A stretch of DNA of 64,000 nt from Tricholomella constricta (lineage: Eukaryota; Basidiomycota; Agaricomycetes; Agaricales; Lyophyllaceae). The translations under genes were made by a program, and so were the position numbers. The stretch is taken from contig JAACJP010000014.1 in NCBI GenBank assembly GCA_013368375.1, positions 744,001-808,000 of the forward strand, given 5' to 3'. Position 1 is the stretch's first letter. Every line of letters begins with the position of its first letter. This document shows, piece by piece, positions 1 to 11,096 of this stretch. Under the pieces are notes generated by a model. It searched no databases. It worked only from the letters and a program-made list of their open reading frames with translations, and was not told the origin of the DNA.

Positions 1-1259
1 TGGTTTGACCGACCCCACGATCTCGATGCGCAAGCTATATCTACTAGCTACGTCGGTGTTCACCTGCGATCCTTGTGAGGCGAGCGACGCAAGTGGGATA
101 TGCTTGTTCGGATGGGACGATGTCAGCGTACATGCGGGCTGCCCTACCTTGGCGAAAATTGGTCCGCATACTCTGGCGTTTTATGCTCCTGGCTCGGTGA
201 TCGCAGGAGCCTTGGTTTCATTCCTAGGCTTACCCGACAACAGCGTCTGTATCCGATATCGACTGCCTGGATATTAGGCTGCTTTGCGCGCAGTGTCCCC
301 AACAGTATAGAGGATACAAAATCCACGCCGCCGTCGTAGGTCAATCATACGATTGCTATAGATGCGCAGCATCTCACGCAATCCTGGCATCTCTTGACAC
401 CGGATACCACTGCCCTCGTTCGACTTCATGAAAGCAAGCATCCCAGACTATTCCTGAAGCTGTAACGACTGCGCCGCATTTTTTCGCAACTTAGCTTTGC
501 GCCCTTTTGCGATGAAGCATGTCAAAGAGGTGTACATTTCACATCATCTACATCGTCCGAATCGTTCTCGGATGCTAAATCTGCTGTATCGTCAGTCACT
601 CCATTTCTGCGCCCCGCGAAGGGGTCGACATCATCTATTAACTTACCACGGCGCAGATGTCGCACGTAAACCCAGGAAACCAATCAAATTGATTGAAAGC
701 CCTCTCGCGGAATTCAGATGCGCAAGGTGCCCTGACATGGGAACATGCCTCTATTCGACACGCCGACTCAAACGGCATCTTCGTGACAAGTGCGCATCTT
801 GCTCTATAGTATTACTCTGAAGCCAGCTAGCTCATGGTGATGCCTTTTCACTTAACAGACACAAAATTTCGACGCACAAATTAGGCCGAGACTTTGTCAA
901 AGTCCAACTCATCCAGAGATCGTCGACCATACTCGAGAGTGCAGCTCGCCAGGTACGATGATAGTAGACTGAATCTGGTCAGTGATGAGCTTTGGACATC
1001 TTTTACTCAACCTAGAGCCCTCTCCCTCATCGAGCTTGCCTTATTGTGCGCACACATGGCAATGCCCCTGAAAATCGAACGTAATTAGACGTCCCACACA
1101 ATCGCGCATTCATACCAAAACCCTCTAACCAGACCGTAAAAGACGTATGTAGTAGCAGCATTTCTATTTCTAAGGATCGGAAACGAAAGAGGTCCAGCCC
1201 AGAACGAAAGAAATGACGCAAAAGATAGGCCGCGTCGTACTAGCACCCGAAATCAAATA
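1..1259. other. left edge, no supportable complete gene
   Basis: No complete gene can be supported here. A plus-strand frame at 5-277 encodes 90 residues with several Cys, and a related plus-strand stretch near 330-425 has a CxxC-like pattern, so this may be the eroded end of a gene lying mostly left of the window. A frame at 497-820 ends in a weak Cys/His pattern. None has convincing exon borders. Confidence 0.2.
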
Positions 1260-1694
1260 TTAAGCGGGCGTGGATCGTGCGACGTCGATACCGTGACAAA
1301 CCCCAAATTCCTTGTTCAAAGCGGGCCTCCACCTTTTCAGACTGAGGCTCCGAACGAATCTAGGCAGAGTTACATGTTTCGACGTGCAACTTGTCGAACG
1401 CGCCGTAGAGGCGGTGGCAGTGGGGGCGGCGGCGTCGGTAGAGGTGGAGGTGGTATGGTTATAACAAGGACGCTGTAAGACCTCCAACGGAGGTGCAGGG
1501 CTATCGATGCCCGTCTGGGGCCTCCGTTTCTTCAGTCGTCCGCTGGAACGACGCTGTTGCTGCTGCTGGGAGAACAAGAGTCGAGAGAAGCCTGGGGTGT
1601 TTGGGGCCTCGAGAGTGGACCAGGAAGAATCCTCGTCGTCCGCGAATTCGTCCAGCTCGACGGAGATGTAGTTCGAGGTGGAGGTGGTCGTCAC
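1260..1694 (-). CDS. hypothetical protein fragment, Ser/Thr-rich
   Basis: This is an open frame of 144 codons, rich in Ser, Thr, Gln and Arg, with a glutamine run near residues 43-47. I do not recognise it. It lies just downstream (same strand) of the frame at 1745-2311 and could be a later exon of that gene. The stretch is outside the inverted duplication, so there is no second copy to test it against. It may also be non-coding. Confidence 0.25.
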   Translation of the reverse strand: MTTTSTSNYISVELDEFADDEDSSWSTLEAPNTPGFSRLLFSQQQQQRRSSGRLKKRRPQTGIDSPAPPLEVLQRPCYNHTTSTSTDAAAPTATASTARSTSCTSKHVTLPRFVRSLSLKRWRPALNKEFGVCHGIDVARSTPA

Positions 1695-1744
1695 TGAGAA
1701 GGCTGAGCGCTAGGGAGACAGACCGTCAACGCTATCCAGCTGCG

Positions 1745-2311
1745 TTACGTGCGGGAAAAAAAAAACATGGAACGTACAAGGTTAAATCCATCCTCTCGAG
1801 AAAGCCCATTAAATCCAGCGCCAAAGGTTCCTTCCGCATATCCTTCGTCGTTGACGGAGTTTTGATATTTGCCTGACATTGCTGCGCCTTTCTGCATCCA
1901 AATGTTGGCAAACGATGTGCGCGGGTCGAATTTGAAGTCGTCAGCCAGCAGCTCGCCGAGGAAGGAGTACTTTCGATCGCGGACGTGAGTTTTGGCGAAC
2001 ATCGAGCCGCGCAGGTACACGTCGAGCCCTTCAAGGGTGGACGACGTCTGCGTCTGCCTCCGGCCGAGTCTGGACCGGTCAAACGTGAGGGGCGTGTGCG
2101 TCGTCGTCGTGAACAGAAAGTCGTGGTGGTCTCTAAAGAACGCCAGAGTCGCCGTGTGCTCTGAAAGGGGCAGGGTGGAATGGCCGATGGTGAGGAAGTT
2201 GGGCGGGACGACGTCAGACCACCGATTATCCTTCGAGAGACGCCTGTGCTCCTGGCCCTTTGAACGAAAGCTCAAGGCGGTATCTATGGATTTTGAGATC
2301 CCGGCAGACAT
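1745..2311 (-). CDS. hypothetical protein, left copy of a duplicated gene
   Basis: The frame has 188 codons and matches, almost residue for residue, the plus-strand frame at 28407-28893 in the other arm of the inverted duplication. The right copy has about 50 extra residues (acidic, containing DDDEG) between the shared VPPN and LTIGHSTLPL segments. The left copy instead continues about 80 residues beyond the point where the right copy is cut by a Gypsy element (near 1983). No domain is recognised. Because both arms keep the frame open over the shared part, it is probably a real coding exon. Its start and the rest of the gene are unknown. Confidence 0.4.
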   Translation of the reverse strand: MSAGISKSIDTALSFRSKGQEHRRLSKDNRWSDVVPPNFLTIGHSTLPLSEHTATLAFFRDHHDFLFTTTTHTPLTFDRSRLGRRQTQTSSTLEGLDVYLRGSMFAKTHVRDRKYSFLGELLADDFKFDPRTSFANIWMQKGAAMSGKYQNSVNDEGYAEGTFGAGFNGLSREDGFNLVRSMFFFSRT

Positions 2312-2504
2312 ACCATAGCGCTGAAGGGCTCTGGAAAGTGACTGTGCATGGATAACTGGATAGCTTTGGGCAAGGCAACTGTAAGAACAAAGTATAAGCG
2401 GTTGAAGAGAAACACTGGATGTAGTTCAGGTTTACTGATAAATGAACGAAATGTCGAGGAAGGAGAGGTATCGCGACGAAGGAGTAGGCCGTGTGTCCCA
2501 GCAC

Positions 2505-4599
2505 ACCGATTGAAAGAACGCTTTAGCGATATATGAAGGGTCTGTTCTGCGAGGCGTGGCCCCTGAGAAAGATACCCGCTTCAACGTTCGGGGGCATTAT
2601 TATGTGAGAAAGAGAATCACATAGCAAGAGCCGTTTCGGCGTCTCTCCCCATCGTAGGAATCACGTGTGATCTGTCTCAAGTGCAGATTGAGCGGGCATG
2701 AGGAATGAGGACATCGGTGTACGATGGCACCAGGCTCATCCATTCGGCTGGAGATTAATCTGAGCGGCGAGACCTTGAAGCGTGGGAGACACGAGACATA
2801 AAAGGGTGGATGCAATTAATTGAGAAGTACTTGAAAAAACGCGGCCTGCACGTTCTGCCGTCGAGGCAGCGAGAATCAGATGTTTGCAAGGCACGTGTCG
2901 ACCAAAGGTTGCGATGTAGATAACGGAACCATTTTGCGCATGACAGGTGGAATGGAGACAGAAGTTCAAGTCGTGACGATTAAAAAAAGCGGTCCATCTA
3001 GGAAAAGAGACGTAGTGAGCGCATGTTCAGAATCGAGGTTGATTGAAATTGTATAGACAGCGAGAGATGGTTGGTAAAGTCCTCGAAAAACGGACATCGA
3101 GACATGAGATTAAGCGCTCCGATTGCAAATTATACATCCATCATCCAGCCCAACACCAAGGTCAACAACGGTTAAGGAATGCATTTCAGCGATTCCTAAA
3201 CGCAGGGATTGTCCAGTGGCGTGGATTTGCTGTTTAGGATGTGCTTGTTTTCGTCATGGCGCAAATGTGGTCGACAGTGCGAGGGAATTATCTATGCATG
3301 AGAGAGAAGGAATGAACACGTACCGTTCTCTATCTAAGTACGCCCAAAGTCGGCGGGCGTAAGAACGACAGAAGTTCGGAAGCGCTATCGAATCTCGAAC
3401 ATCGAACGAACAAGTGATTTGATCCAACCAGATAGATAAAGATTCGATGTTAAAAGAGCAACAACTACTGGAAGCATTTGAGCATTGGTTAGAGCCGAAC
3501 ATAAGCCACCGAAGAGACTTTCAAGGCATCGTCCGAGACAAGCAAGACGATGGATATATGGGCGGAGATATTACACGCGATTTTTGTCAATGGAGAGTAG
3601 CTGAAGGCGGATAGTGGGACATAGGAAACACTGAGCTCAGCAAGACGTCGTTGGCGGACGAGGAGATGATTGCACCAGCTAACGAGCAGTTAAAGAAAAG
3701 AAAATAACTTGAATGCAACACAAAGGCAGCTTACATGATCAATTCACACGAAGTTCGACGCTTCTCACACTGACAGCCTTCCAAGCCTCGGCCTCAAGAC
3801 GCCTCATGGCAGACTTTCTCGACGTTTGCTTGGCAAGCCTTTGATACCACACGGTCCTCGTCTCTTCTTGCCCAATGGACTTTCAACGGCTGTCAACCAC
3901 GGCTCCTGTTGATATCATAATGAATATAGCGCTCAATCTTCAGCTTCATGTCTAGACACCTCTCGAGCGAACTGTCCTCATAAGTATGTCCTTTTTTTCG
4001 AGCGCTAGCGTTTCATCCTATGTCTAGCTTCGACGGGGTATCGTGAGCTCCGCCAATCCAGTCATGCACTTTTGACGTTATTGACCAAGGTTTGACTCTG
4101 CGCTAATGCTTACTTACGTTACGTTCTGTTGGCAGTTTTGGGAAGAAGTCTGTCCTTTGTCAACCTACACAACCCAATCATCTACCGTGAAGAAGACTTA
4201 TTGTGCTGCAGGACACTGGCAGCTCCCGCGCTTTTCACGCCTTGACAGGACTACATAGAGTCGTGACCATGTGTCGCCTCGGCCCTATGGAGGAGCAGCT
4301 GTCTGACCGTCCGACGTCCGTAACCCGCGGGAGTCGAGTCAATCTTTCGACTTGGACGGTACAATATTAGTTTCGGGGCCTCGACTCGCGCATCATCATC
4401 ATGCAGATCACATCTTCCAAGGCTACTTGTCTCCGCCCCATCTGTCAATCCGGATCACTCGAAGACGACGAAGCCCCCTACTCAAGTACTCAAGAGTTTT
4501 CCAGGAGCGCTTATAGGGACGGGGCTTCGGTGGCAAGATCATCTTTGCAGCAGCAGCAGCTTCTTCATTCTCGCCCCCAAACATCCCACACTTCGAGCG
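2505..4599. other. intergenic part of the left arm
   Basis: Only short frames are present. The minus-strand frame at 2736-2969 keeps its reading in the other arm (27613-27975 plus). Its shared part is hydrophobic, but no start or exon structure is convincing. From 3500 to 4250 I see no gene. The last part (4250-4599) is probably the 5' region of the DUF6533 gene, with an imperfect CAG run near 4548-4559. Confidence 0.4.
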
Positions 4600-6539
4600 A
4601 TGGTCAGCAGTCTGGGATCGACTCAGTAAGTCCAAATTCCCAATGACGATGAAAGAGTACTTTTGGACTGAAGGCTCCGGCTAGCTTCCTCCAGTTCTGT
4701 ATCCAGTGGTCGAGTATAGGTACATATACATATCTCCAACATTCCCAGCCTCCGTGCCTGACCCCGCATATCAATCAAGCTCTCCTGTACTTCGACTATG
4801 CCTTGACCTTTGGGATGGAGGTCGAGTACATCTGGCTGCAAAAGTTCCGCTTCTCAACCGTCCTCTACATCTGGTGCCGCTACGGCCTGGTCGCAAACGT
4901 CGTCTACCTTTTGACCATCGCCAACAAAATCACTCTCTCGGTACGTTATCGGTTCAATTACACTTATGTAATGTGTTAGATAGAGGCTAATGATTGAATG
5001 AACGTCTCTCTCCAGTGAGTTATCCTTTTCGTCACCCCCTGGGCATAAGGACCTGTTGAAAGATGGGAATCAAGGTGTAATGCAGGGTACAGGATCAGCG
5101 GTGCTCTGAGTGTCTTTGGGCGCACGGCAGTCGTAAGTGCGTGTTGTTGTTCCTGTGCCGTCGCTGCTTTCCTCGTCGTCACTGACAATTCCGCTTCAAT
5201 ATAATAACATAACAGTCGTCTGGGGCGCCCGGACTTACGCGGTGTTTGGACGGAGCCGTCTTGTCCTTGCGTTCTTCGGGACCATTGGGTTGATGATTAT
5301 CATTCTTGACATCGTCAGTCTCCTTATTCTTTAACCGATACCAATACCAAGTCCCTGATGGATATCTTGTACTTGTTATAGATTCACGTCCCGACCACGA
5401 TATGCAAAGGCAACAATTCCATACCCATGTGCGTGCACATCTTATCAATTTCATAAACCATTGAGACTTACTTACCTTATCATCGTCGTTTGTTTAGCGG
5501 TAAGACTCCCCAGAACCGGGTCTTTTCTATCATTGGGAAGGAAACCCGTGTCTGATCCCCTACGTTTATCGATGCAGTCGGTGGCCTGCTCGCCATCATG
5601 ATGGTCGTCTTCGAGATCTCTTCAGCTGGGTTAACCACGCTGCGGAGCATTCAAGCCTTGAACGTGGGGGGCCCATGGCGGACGCAGAAGAAAGGTTTCA
5701 TGTATCTCCTCTTCGAGCAAGGTGCACCCAGAATCGCATGTCCTAACCATCCCATTCCTGATTAACATTACTCGTACCCAGGAATCCTGTATTTCTGGTA
5801 TGTCCCCCGCGAGTTGTGGTTGGTTGGTTGGGTTTGAATCCGATTCTAATGTGGCTCCGCTTGTTAGCGTGGTGACCATATTCACCGTCGCATCTCTAGC
5901 CCTCAATGTTGTAAGTACCAAGTCACTCGCACTTACAGACCCACGATACTGATTATCCCTGCCTAGGAAATCCCGGTATGGATCGAATATACCTCTTACT
6001 GCTGACCCACATTGACGCCTCTCTTTCCTCATTTCATCATTAGGGCGGGTTCTTACAACGCCTCCTCAACGCATACACACTCCCGTAAGCCTCTCCTTCC
6101 CTCCCTCCTTCCTTCCTTCCATCCTTCCAACGCATCGAATAACCTCTTCCTATGCAGCCTCTCCGGTCTCATGACCGCCCGCTTCCTGCTCCACCTCCGC
6201 AAATGGGAATCCAAGCACGTAGGATTCCAATCCGCCAACGGGGGCGGGGGCGCACGCGAAGAAACGACGACGATGGATTTTACGAGCAACGCCAACTACT
6301 ACCGAACAGGAACAACAACAGGAACGGGAATAGGGACGGGAATAGGAACAGGAACAGGGGGGCACTTGTCGACTATTGATTCGTATATCGATGAGTTTGG
6401 GGAAGATCCGGTGCGGCGCGCGCGGAATGGATATGGGGGAGGAGGTGTTGAGTTTGGGTTGAAGGATGTATATGTGCCGGAGGTTGGTGGAGTTGGAGTT
6501 GGGGTTGGAGTTGGGGCGGAGGAGGGCGTACCCCGATGA
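4600..6539 (+). pseudogene. DUF6533 family multi-pass membrane protein, left copy, probably frameshifted
   Basis: The parts match fungal DUF6533 membrane proteins of unknown function. There is a short first exon (4600-4625), then a segment around FDYALTFGMEVEYIW, VVWGARTYAVFG-type helices, MMVVFEISSAGLTTLRSIQA, QKKGFMYLLFEQ, and the closing GGFLQRLLNAYTLP / SGLMTARFLLHLRKWE. Plausible exons include 4685-4719, 4749-4940 and one from 5216, with the last exon ending at the stop at 6539. Compared with the right copy, 2 bases are missing just before INQALLYFDY (near 4768). One base is also missing in a candidate 12-13-nt exon near 5063. Both would break the frame. The C-terminus carries a GIGT-type repeat coded by 12-bp units. 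Exon joins in the middle are not fully resolved. Confidence 0.6.
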
Positions 6540-6787
6540 TCAAGTGGCTTCAAGGTTCAAATTTCAAGCTCAAGGATCGAGGACCGACCTGCTGCGAGTC
6601 AGTGTCGTCGTCGTCGTCGCTTCTTCTTTCTATTGCAGTATTATCTGGGTTTTACGGTTGTTGTTCAACGTTTTTGGCATTTATGGGTATTAGTATTATT
6701 ATTATGAAGACAACCTTAACGATTTTTTGTGTACTTTTTTTCCCCTTGTTTTTCTTTTTTTTTTTAAGCAGCTACTACTGTAAAGAC

Positions 6788-7252
6788 TCAGGCTCTGACA
6801 GAGAATCGACTCGCTCTTGACAAAAAGGCAACTTCGAATTCATTTTGAATCACGCCCGTCGTTGGCACCCATGAGTGCATGAGCCCTCGCCACTTTGCAA
6901 CATTCTCCTCCGCAATTCCCTCCCAAGACTCACCCTCAACAAGAGCCGCCTTAAAGTTAAGCTGCTCCGCAAAAGAATGTTTCAGAGCCTCCAGGTCCGC
7001 AAGATTCCCGAACGGGTTCGTCAAAGTCAGTGTCTGTCGGGGTGCAGCGCTAGCATCCTCAAGTCCTTCCTTCGTAGGGGGGCCACGACCAACGCCTTTG
7101 GTATCCTGATTGCCGCGTTCGAGCTCGTCCTGGATCCAGGTCTGCCACGGAATGGGCAGCGACATGGGTGTGTCGTCGGCAAAGGGCCGACTGGACACAC
7201 TTACCTCCGTGACACCAGCACCCATGGCCGCAAAGGCAAAAGCAAGGTCCAT
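6788..7252 (-). CDS. hypothetical protein fragment
   Basis: The frame encodes 154 residues of ordinary composition, without low-complexity bias. Its last 30 or so residues (around VPTTGVIQNEFEV) match a stretch at 21950-22050 in the right arm, where the same sequence follows a different gene. The rest is unique in the window. I do not recognise the family. It may be the 3' exon of a gene truncated by the rearrangement that made the left arm. Confidence 0.3.
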   Translation of the reverse strand: MDLAFAFAAMGAGVTEVSVSSRPFADDTPMSLPIPWQTWIQDELERGNQDTKGVGRGPPTKEGLEDASAAPRQTLTLTNPFGNLADLEALKHSFAEQLNFKAALVEGESWEGIAEENVAKWRGLMHSWVPTTGVIQNEFEVAFLSRASRFSVRA

Positions 7253-7519
7253 CCCATCTCTCTCTCTCTCCCTCTCTCTCCGACTTCATCGTTCTCCTTT
7301 TAATCTATCTACCAGTTAATAAAGGCCCCTCATCGTACGCCTAATCTCAAGAAGACGAAAAAATGAGCCGGCCTTGGACGATGGTGCGACGGACCTGCGA
7401 TGTCGGTGGTGGGTCCCTTGGAGTTAGAAAGCGGGAGGCAGGCGTAGAGTTTGGATACAGTCGTTGATGGTGCTATCCAACCACTGGGGACGGTTGAATC
7501 AATTTTAGGGTGCGTTTTC
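7253..7519. other. intergenic, hAT target site at right end
   Basis: A CT-rich simple repeat lies at 7257-7282. No gene is supported. The last eight bases, GCGTTTTC at 7512-7519, are the left target-site duplication of the hAT-like element that follows. Confidence 0.5.
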
Positions 7520-8369
7520 CAGGGGGGAACCAATCGTGCAATCCGTGAAATGATGATACCGTCCGCACCCCCCCGTGAGAATTGATGAGTCTGTCGGCAT
7601 CACGGCACTTCCAAATTGGGCCAGCTTGGGCGTCAAGTCGTGCTCCCTCGCAGTTTATCCATCTCTCGCAGTTTCCCCCCATCTATAGCCCATCGGCAAA
7701 CATCCATGCCACCAGTACCCCCAGTGCTTCACCCAGTCACCATTGAATCAAATTGACAGTACCACTATTCAAGCATGCAGTACAAGGCTGCACAGAAATG
7801 TTCTGCAACCTCACCCTGCACCAATGTTCCCATACACTGCCATTTATGCATTCCTTCTCTGGCTGGCCCAAAAGCAATCTGAAAATATCATATGATGTTC
7901 CATCTTCTCATTGATCATCCTGTAGATGGGAAGCCACCTGAGATACCTGCCCAGCTCATGGTGGAGATGTTTATTACAAAGAAGGAAGAGATAGTTATGG
8001 GAGTTCAGGCTGAACTGACTAAGAAATGGAGGCAGGAAAACACCATACCAGATAGTGATGGGCTTGCAGTGATAGTTGAAGACATGGAGAGTGGGAAGAG
8101 AGGTAGATCTGACACAGTTACATCACTTACTCAGGCCTTACAGCCAAGGGATAAAAGATCCAGACAGGAATAAGCAATAATAACAAGTGTTTATGTCTTG
8201 AGGAACATGAGAGACGGCCTCGAGCGCGCTGACGCCCAAGCCCTCCCAATTCGGAAGTGCCGTGATGCCGACAGTGACAGCGGCGCTTCGGCTGTCAGAC
8301 TCATCAATTCTCACGGAGGGGTGCGGACGGTATCATCATTTCACGGATTGCACGATTGGTTCCCCCCTG
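7520..8369. mobile_element. non-autonomous hAT-like element (850 bp) with 8-bp TSD
   Basis: The ends are long inverted repeats: roughly 7520-7660 matches the reverse complement of about 8205-8369. The right one carries about 24 extra bases. The outer end reads CAGGGGGGAACC, fitting the CA(A/G)GG start of hAT ends. Identical 8-bp copies of GCGTTTTC flank it (7512-7519 and 8370-8377), the TSD length typical of hAT. No transposase domain is visible inside, so it must be mobilised in trans. The interior differs in composition from its flanks and contains one short frame (7892-8173). Confidence 0.85.
7892..8173 (+). CDS. 93-codon frame inside the hAT-like element, unknown
   Basis: An ATG-started frame lies between the inverted repeats of the element. 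The product is hydrophilic, with acidic and basic patches (for example around KKEEIVMGVQAELTKKW) and a basic tail. I do not recognise it. It could be captured host sequence or chance coding, and it is not a hAT transposase catalytic region or BED finger as far as I can see. Confidence 0.3.
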   Translation: MMFHLLIDHPVDGKPPEIPAQLMVEMFITKKEEIVMGVQAELTKKWRQENTIPDSDGLAVIVEDMESGKRGRSDTVTSLTQALQPRDKRSRQE

Positions 8370-8377
8370 GCGTTTTC

Positions 8378-9042
8378 TTTTGCTTCGCGCAGTCCGCGCG
8401 TTTTCTGATCATGTTTCTTCTTAAATTCATGTAGATTCTATTTCAAATGTATAATATATCCTGGTGTTCAGCCTTTGGGACCGCGTATAACACCTCTCCC
8501 AATACCCGAGCCTTGAAAATTGAGAAAAAGATATCTGGATTAACATGTATATTATAGCGAACAAATGCGAAAGGGCGTCTTCAACGAAAGGCTCAAGCGG
8601 GAGCGGTTTGATGCGCTCTTAGGCTGCGTTGAAGGCAAGAGCAGACTCGACGTCGATGCGCTGGTTGCGGCGGCAGCGGCTGGGTTCCACTACCGCCGTG
8701 GCTGGTAGGGATAAGTAATGGGCCGGGAAAAGGAGGACGGAGCGAAGTTTGTTGTCCCTGCATCCTGCTGCCGACGGGTGGGCGGGATGTGGTGTTGTTT
8801 CGGATTGTGGGCACTGGACGGACAATTGACGTTGACGGGGAGATGCAAAAGGTCAGGCTCAGCTGTTGTTGCTCATCTGAGCTTCGTTTCCCCTGTAACC
8901 CATTAAGAACACATCCAGACTCCAAACATAAAAATAAGTGCTGCAGATGTGATTACAAGTACCAGCAATTGGATATTGGGTTGATCTGATGTTAAAGGGG
9001 ATTGTCCAAGAGATGCTAATGTGAAGGAAGTTTACGATAAAA
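8378..9042. other. 3' flank of HNH copy A with a short-gene (MDEQQ) fragment
   Basis: The part around 8750-8900 resembles 33300-34020 and contains, on the minus strand, the coding start of the MDEQQ-type short gene (a DEQQQLSLTF-like reading near 8850). From about 8890 to 9042 the sequence matches 50038-50164, the 3' flank of HNH copy B. This is the uninterrupted version of the site where Gypsy-2 inserted in copy B. Nothing else is supported from 8378 to 8700. Confidence 0.5.
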
Positions 9043-11096
9043 TTACGCTGAACCCCGTGCAACACCTGCTCTCCAAGTTTCCATACGACGAGTAGTCTCC
9101 TCGACTTTCTTGCGACGGCGTTCCTTTGCGGCCGGTGAATTACTCCACAAGAAAAGCACCACATCGTCTTCGTCCCATGAGGCTTCTACCATTTCCCCCT
9201 CTCCAGCAGTGGCCTTCCTTCCACGACCTCTACGACCTCCACGGATCCCCTGGGATCTGCCGCGCTTCGTAATGGCAATGTTCCTGTTATGAATTAACTT
9301 TGAAGGTCCCGTTAGTGATGGCACAGGCTTGGATGGACGAGGGGGATTGGCGAGGTCCATGCCATGACCCCACCGCTTGACGGCTGCGGCACCATAATTG
9401 TAATGGAGCAGCAGATCCGATGGTTTCGGCTTCCTGGAGCGTGTTTTGAAAGCCGCATCAAGGTTGTTCGGAATTAAAGCAGCGAGGGCGGGTTTTGGAT
9501 TTATCAGCCACTGCAGCGTATAACGGTCGCGGCCTGGATATTCAATAGTTGAGGGCATATGGGGTTGATGATGTCGCGGATGGACATCAGTGGTCTCGAG
9601 GATATGATTCGGGGTCTGATTAATATTGGTGGCAAAGTGGACAGATGAGACAAGGCAATGGGGTGTGGGCAAATGTGACAAACTCCCCTTAAGGACGGCG
9701 AGGCTACGAGAATCAAATAATTCATGAATCACAGGCATGGCTGAAAAACCATTTCGGATGTCGTTGATATCCCTGAGCCAAGGGGGTGTCGGAAAAAAAA
9801 TTAAGCATATAGGGTCGAATTTTTTTTTAACGGGAGAATCTCCTGGACTAACTAACTATTGCTGGGAACTAATTACCCAATAAGGCAGTCCGGCACACGG
9901 TCCGATCACCCGACTGTTGTTGTTGACATCATTCTCAATGTTGTCGCTCCTCCACATTTCCCTGTTGCATACCTCACAGACCCAACCAGCTATGCAGTGC
10001 TCAAGCTGTACACTTCTGAAGCTGAAACTTTGACAATCACCAAGGTATGAATGAAACCTCTGTTTAAAATCTTTGACTTGTGCATTACACTTGGAACAGT
10101 ATACATGATTGTCAGATTAGAATAGTAAACATAGTAAGCATCCTGAAATGTTGCCACAATAAAGAAGTGGTTTGCAGTGGGTCCAAATACTAAGAAACCA
10201 TGTCGCGACTTTCAATACACCTAGGACCCTGAACTTCCCACGCCCATATCAAGCAATATTTTTGAAACTAGTGCTCTATATACCTTCAGATGTTGAGCAG
10301 TCCTCAAAACACAAGCCCAGGTCTGGTCCCGGGCCAAAGACAAGTCCCTTTTAACTGATGTCATTTTTTTTTTAAGGACCTGGTGGCTTGGACTAACTCA
10401 CTAACCCTATATAAGGAATGTCACATGTGACACCCCCTTGCCCTGAGCGTTGTTACGTCTTCTCCGTATTTTGGTCGATTTCTAACAATGAGCTGAAGCC
10501 ACTGTTGAAGTTCGTCAGAGGAAAAGGGAGACTGTCAGAGAACATACAAGTAGTAGTAAATGGTAGAATATACTTCTGAGCCCCGCCTATAAGGGATTAT
10601 GTGCATGCCGGAACTAACTGACACACCCGTCCACACACAGTATGGATCGCGCTGCATCAGACTTTGGCGGAAATCATCCCGGGTCCCCGTCGTTTCAGAA
10701 GGGTCATGTGTCCTTTCTCGGATGACTTCAAGGTCGACGGCATACGCGCGATCTTCATTAGACAGATTGCACGTTATAAGTGTGGCGCATAGCTATAACG
10801 GCATCATCAAAGAACACACCTGCATCGTCCGGTGAAACAAAATAGTAAATCTCGTGTTCTTCCAGATCTCCGTCAGTGGCAATCTCATCCCCATCGCGTT
10901 CGGATGCCAACAGGCCTTCAACTCCGAGAACACACCAACCCAGAAAGAGGAGATATTTGAGAGGTTTCAGACACAAGGACTTGATGATGTCTAGAGGGAT
11001 ATTGAGGTAAAATGAAGAATTTTCTTCCTGCAGTAGGATCAATCGAACATGGCCCGCTTCTATGATGGGGATGTCGGACTCAGCAGGTGAGGACAT
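9043..11096 (-). pseudogene. HNH_2-type endonuclease-domain protein, copy A, split by a hAT-like element
   Basis: The start is ATG at 11096-11094 (MSSPAESD). The N-terminal part contains a hydrophobic stretch (LLFLGWCVLGVEGLL) and YYFVSPD. A middle exon reads NEDRAYAVDLEVIRERTHD and then the HNH core: RDPYCVWTG, then GMHIIPYRRGSE. The C-terminal part has INDIRNGF, LFDSRSLAVLK, TPNHILETTD, LLLHYNYGAAAVKRWGHG and a final KKVEETTRRMETWRAG. This order fits Agaricomycete HNH_2 proteins of unknown biological role. A 662-bp element (9779-10440) interrupts the exon between the HNH core and INDIRNGF. Copy B at 50165-51545 lacks that insertion but has its own defect. Confidence 0.75.
9779..10440. mobile_element. 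second hAT-like non-autonomous element (662 bp) with 8-bp TSD
   Basis: The ends are inverted: CAAGGGGGTGTC at 9779-9790 and its reverse complement at 10429-10440. Beyond these only scattered end similarity remains. CCCTGAGC is duplicated on both sides (9771-9778 and 10441-10448). Copy B of the host gene has the uninterrupted site near 50900 (ATATCTCTGAGCGTTG), which confirms the borders. The interior has no transposase. A 63-codon frame at 9859-10050 and one of 60 codons at 10172-10354 look like remnants at best. Its sequence differs from the 7520-8369 element. Confidence 0.87.

Larger units (their letters stand above)
1983..6870. repeat. left arm of a large inverted segmental duplication
   Basis: Read on the opposite strand, this stretch matches about 21950-28893. 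The paired landmarks run in reverse order: 1983-2311 with 28407-28893, 2226-2504 with 28215-28397, 2600-2815 with 27896-28111, 3254-3502 with 27208-27456, 4600-6539 with 26053-24154, and 6785-6870 with 21950-22020. The left arm lacks the 1.9-kb fucosyltransferase-like gene, so it is shorter than the right arm. Both arms hold a DUF6533 gene. Confidence 0.85.

Noticed and set aside
497..820. zinc-finger-like CARCPDMGTC...HLRDKC
   Set aside because: Spacing does not fit C2H2 or other common fingers, and no exon context supports it.
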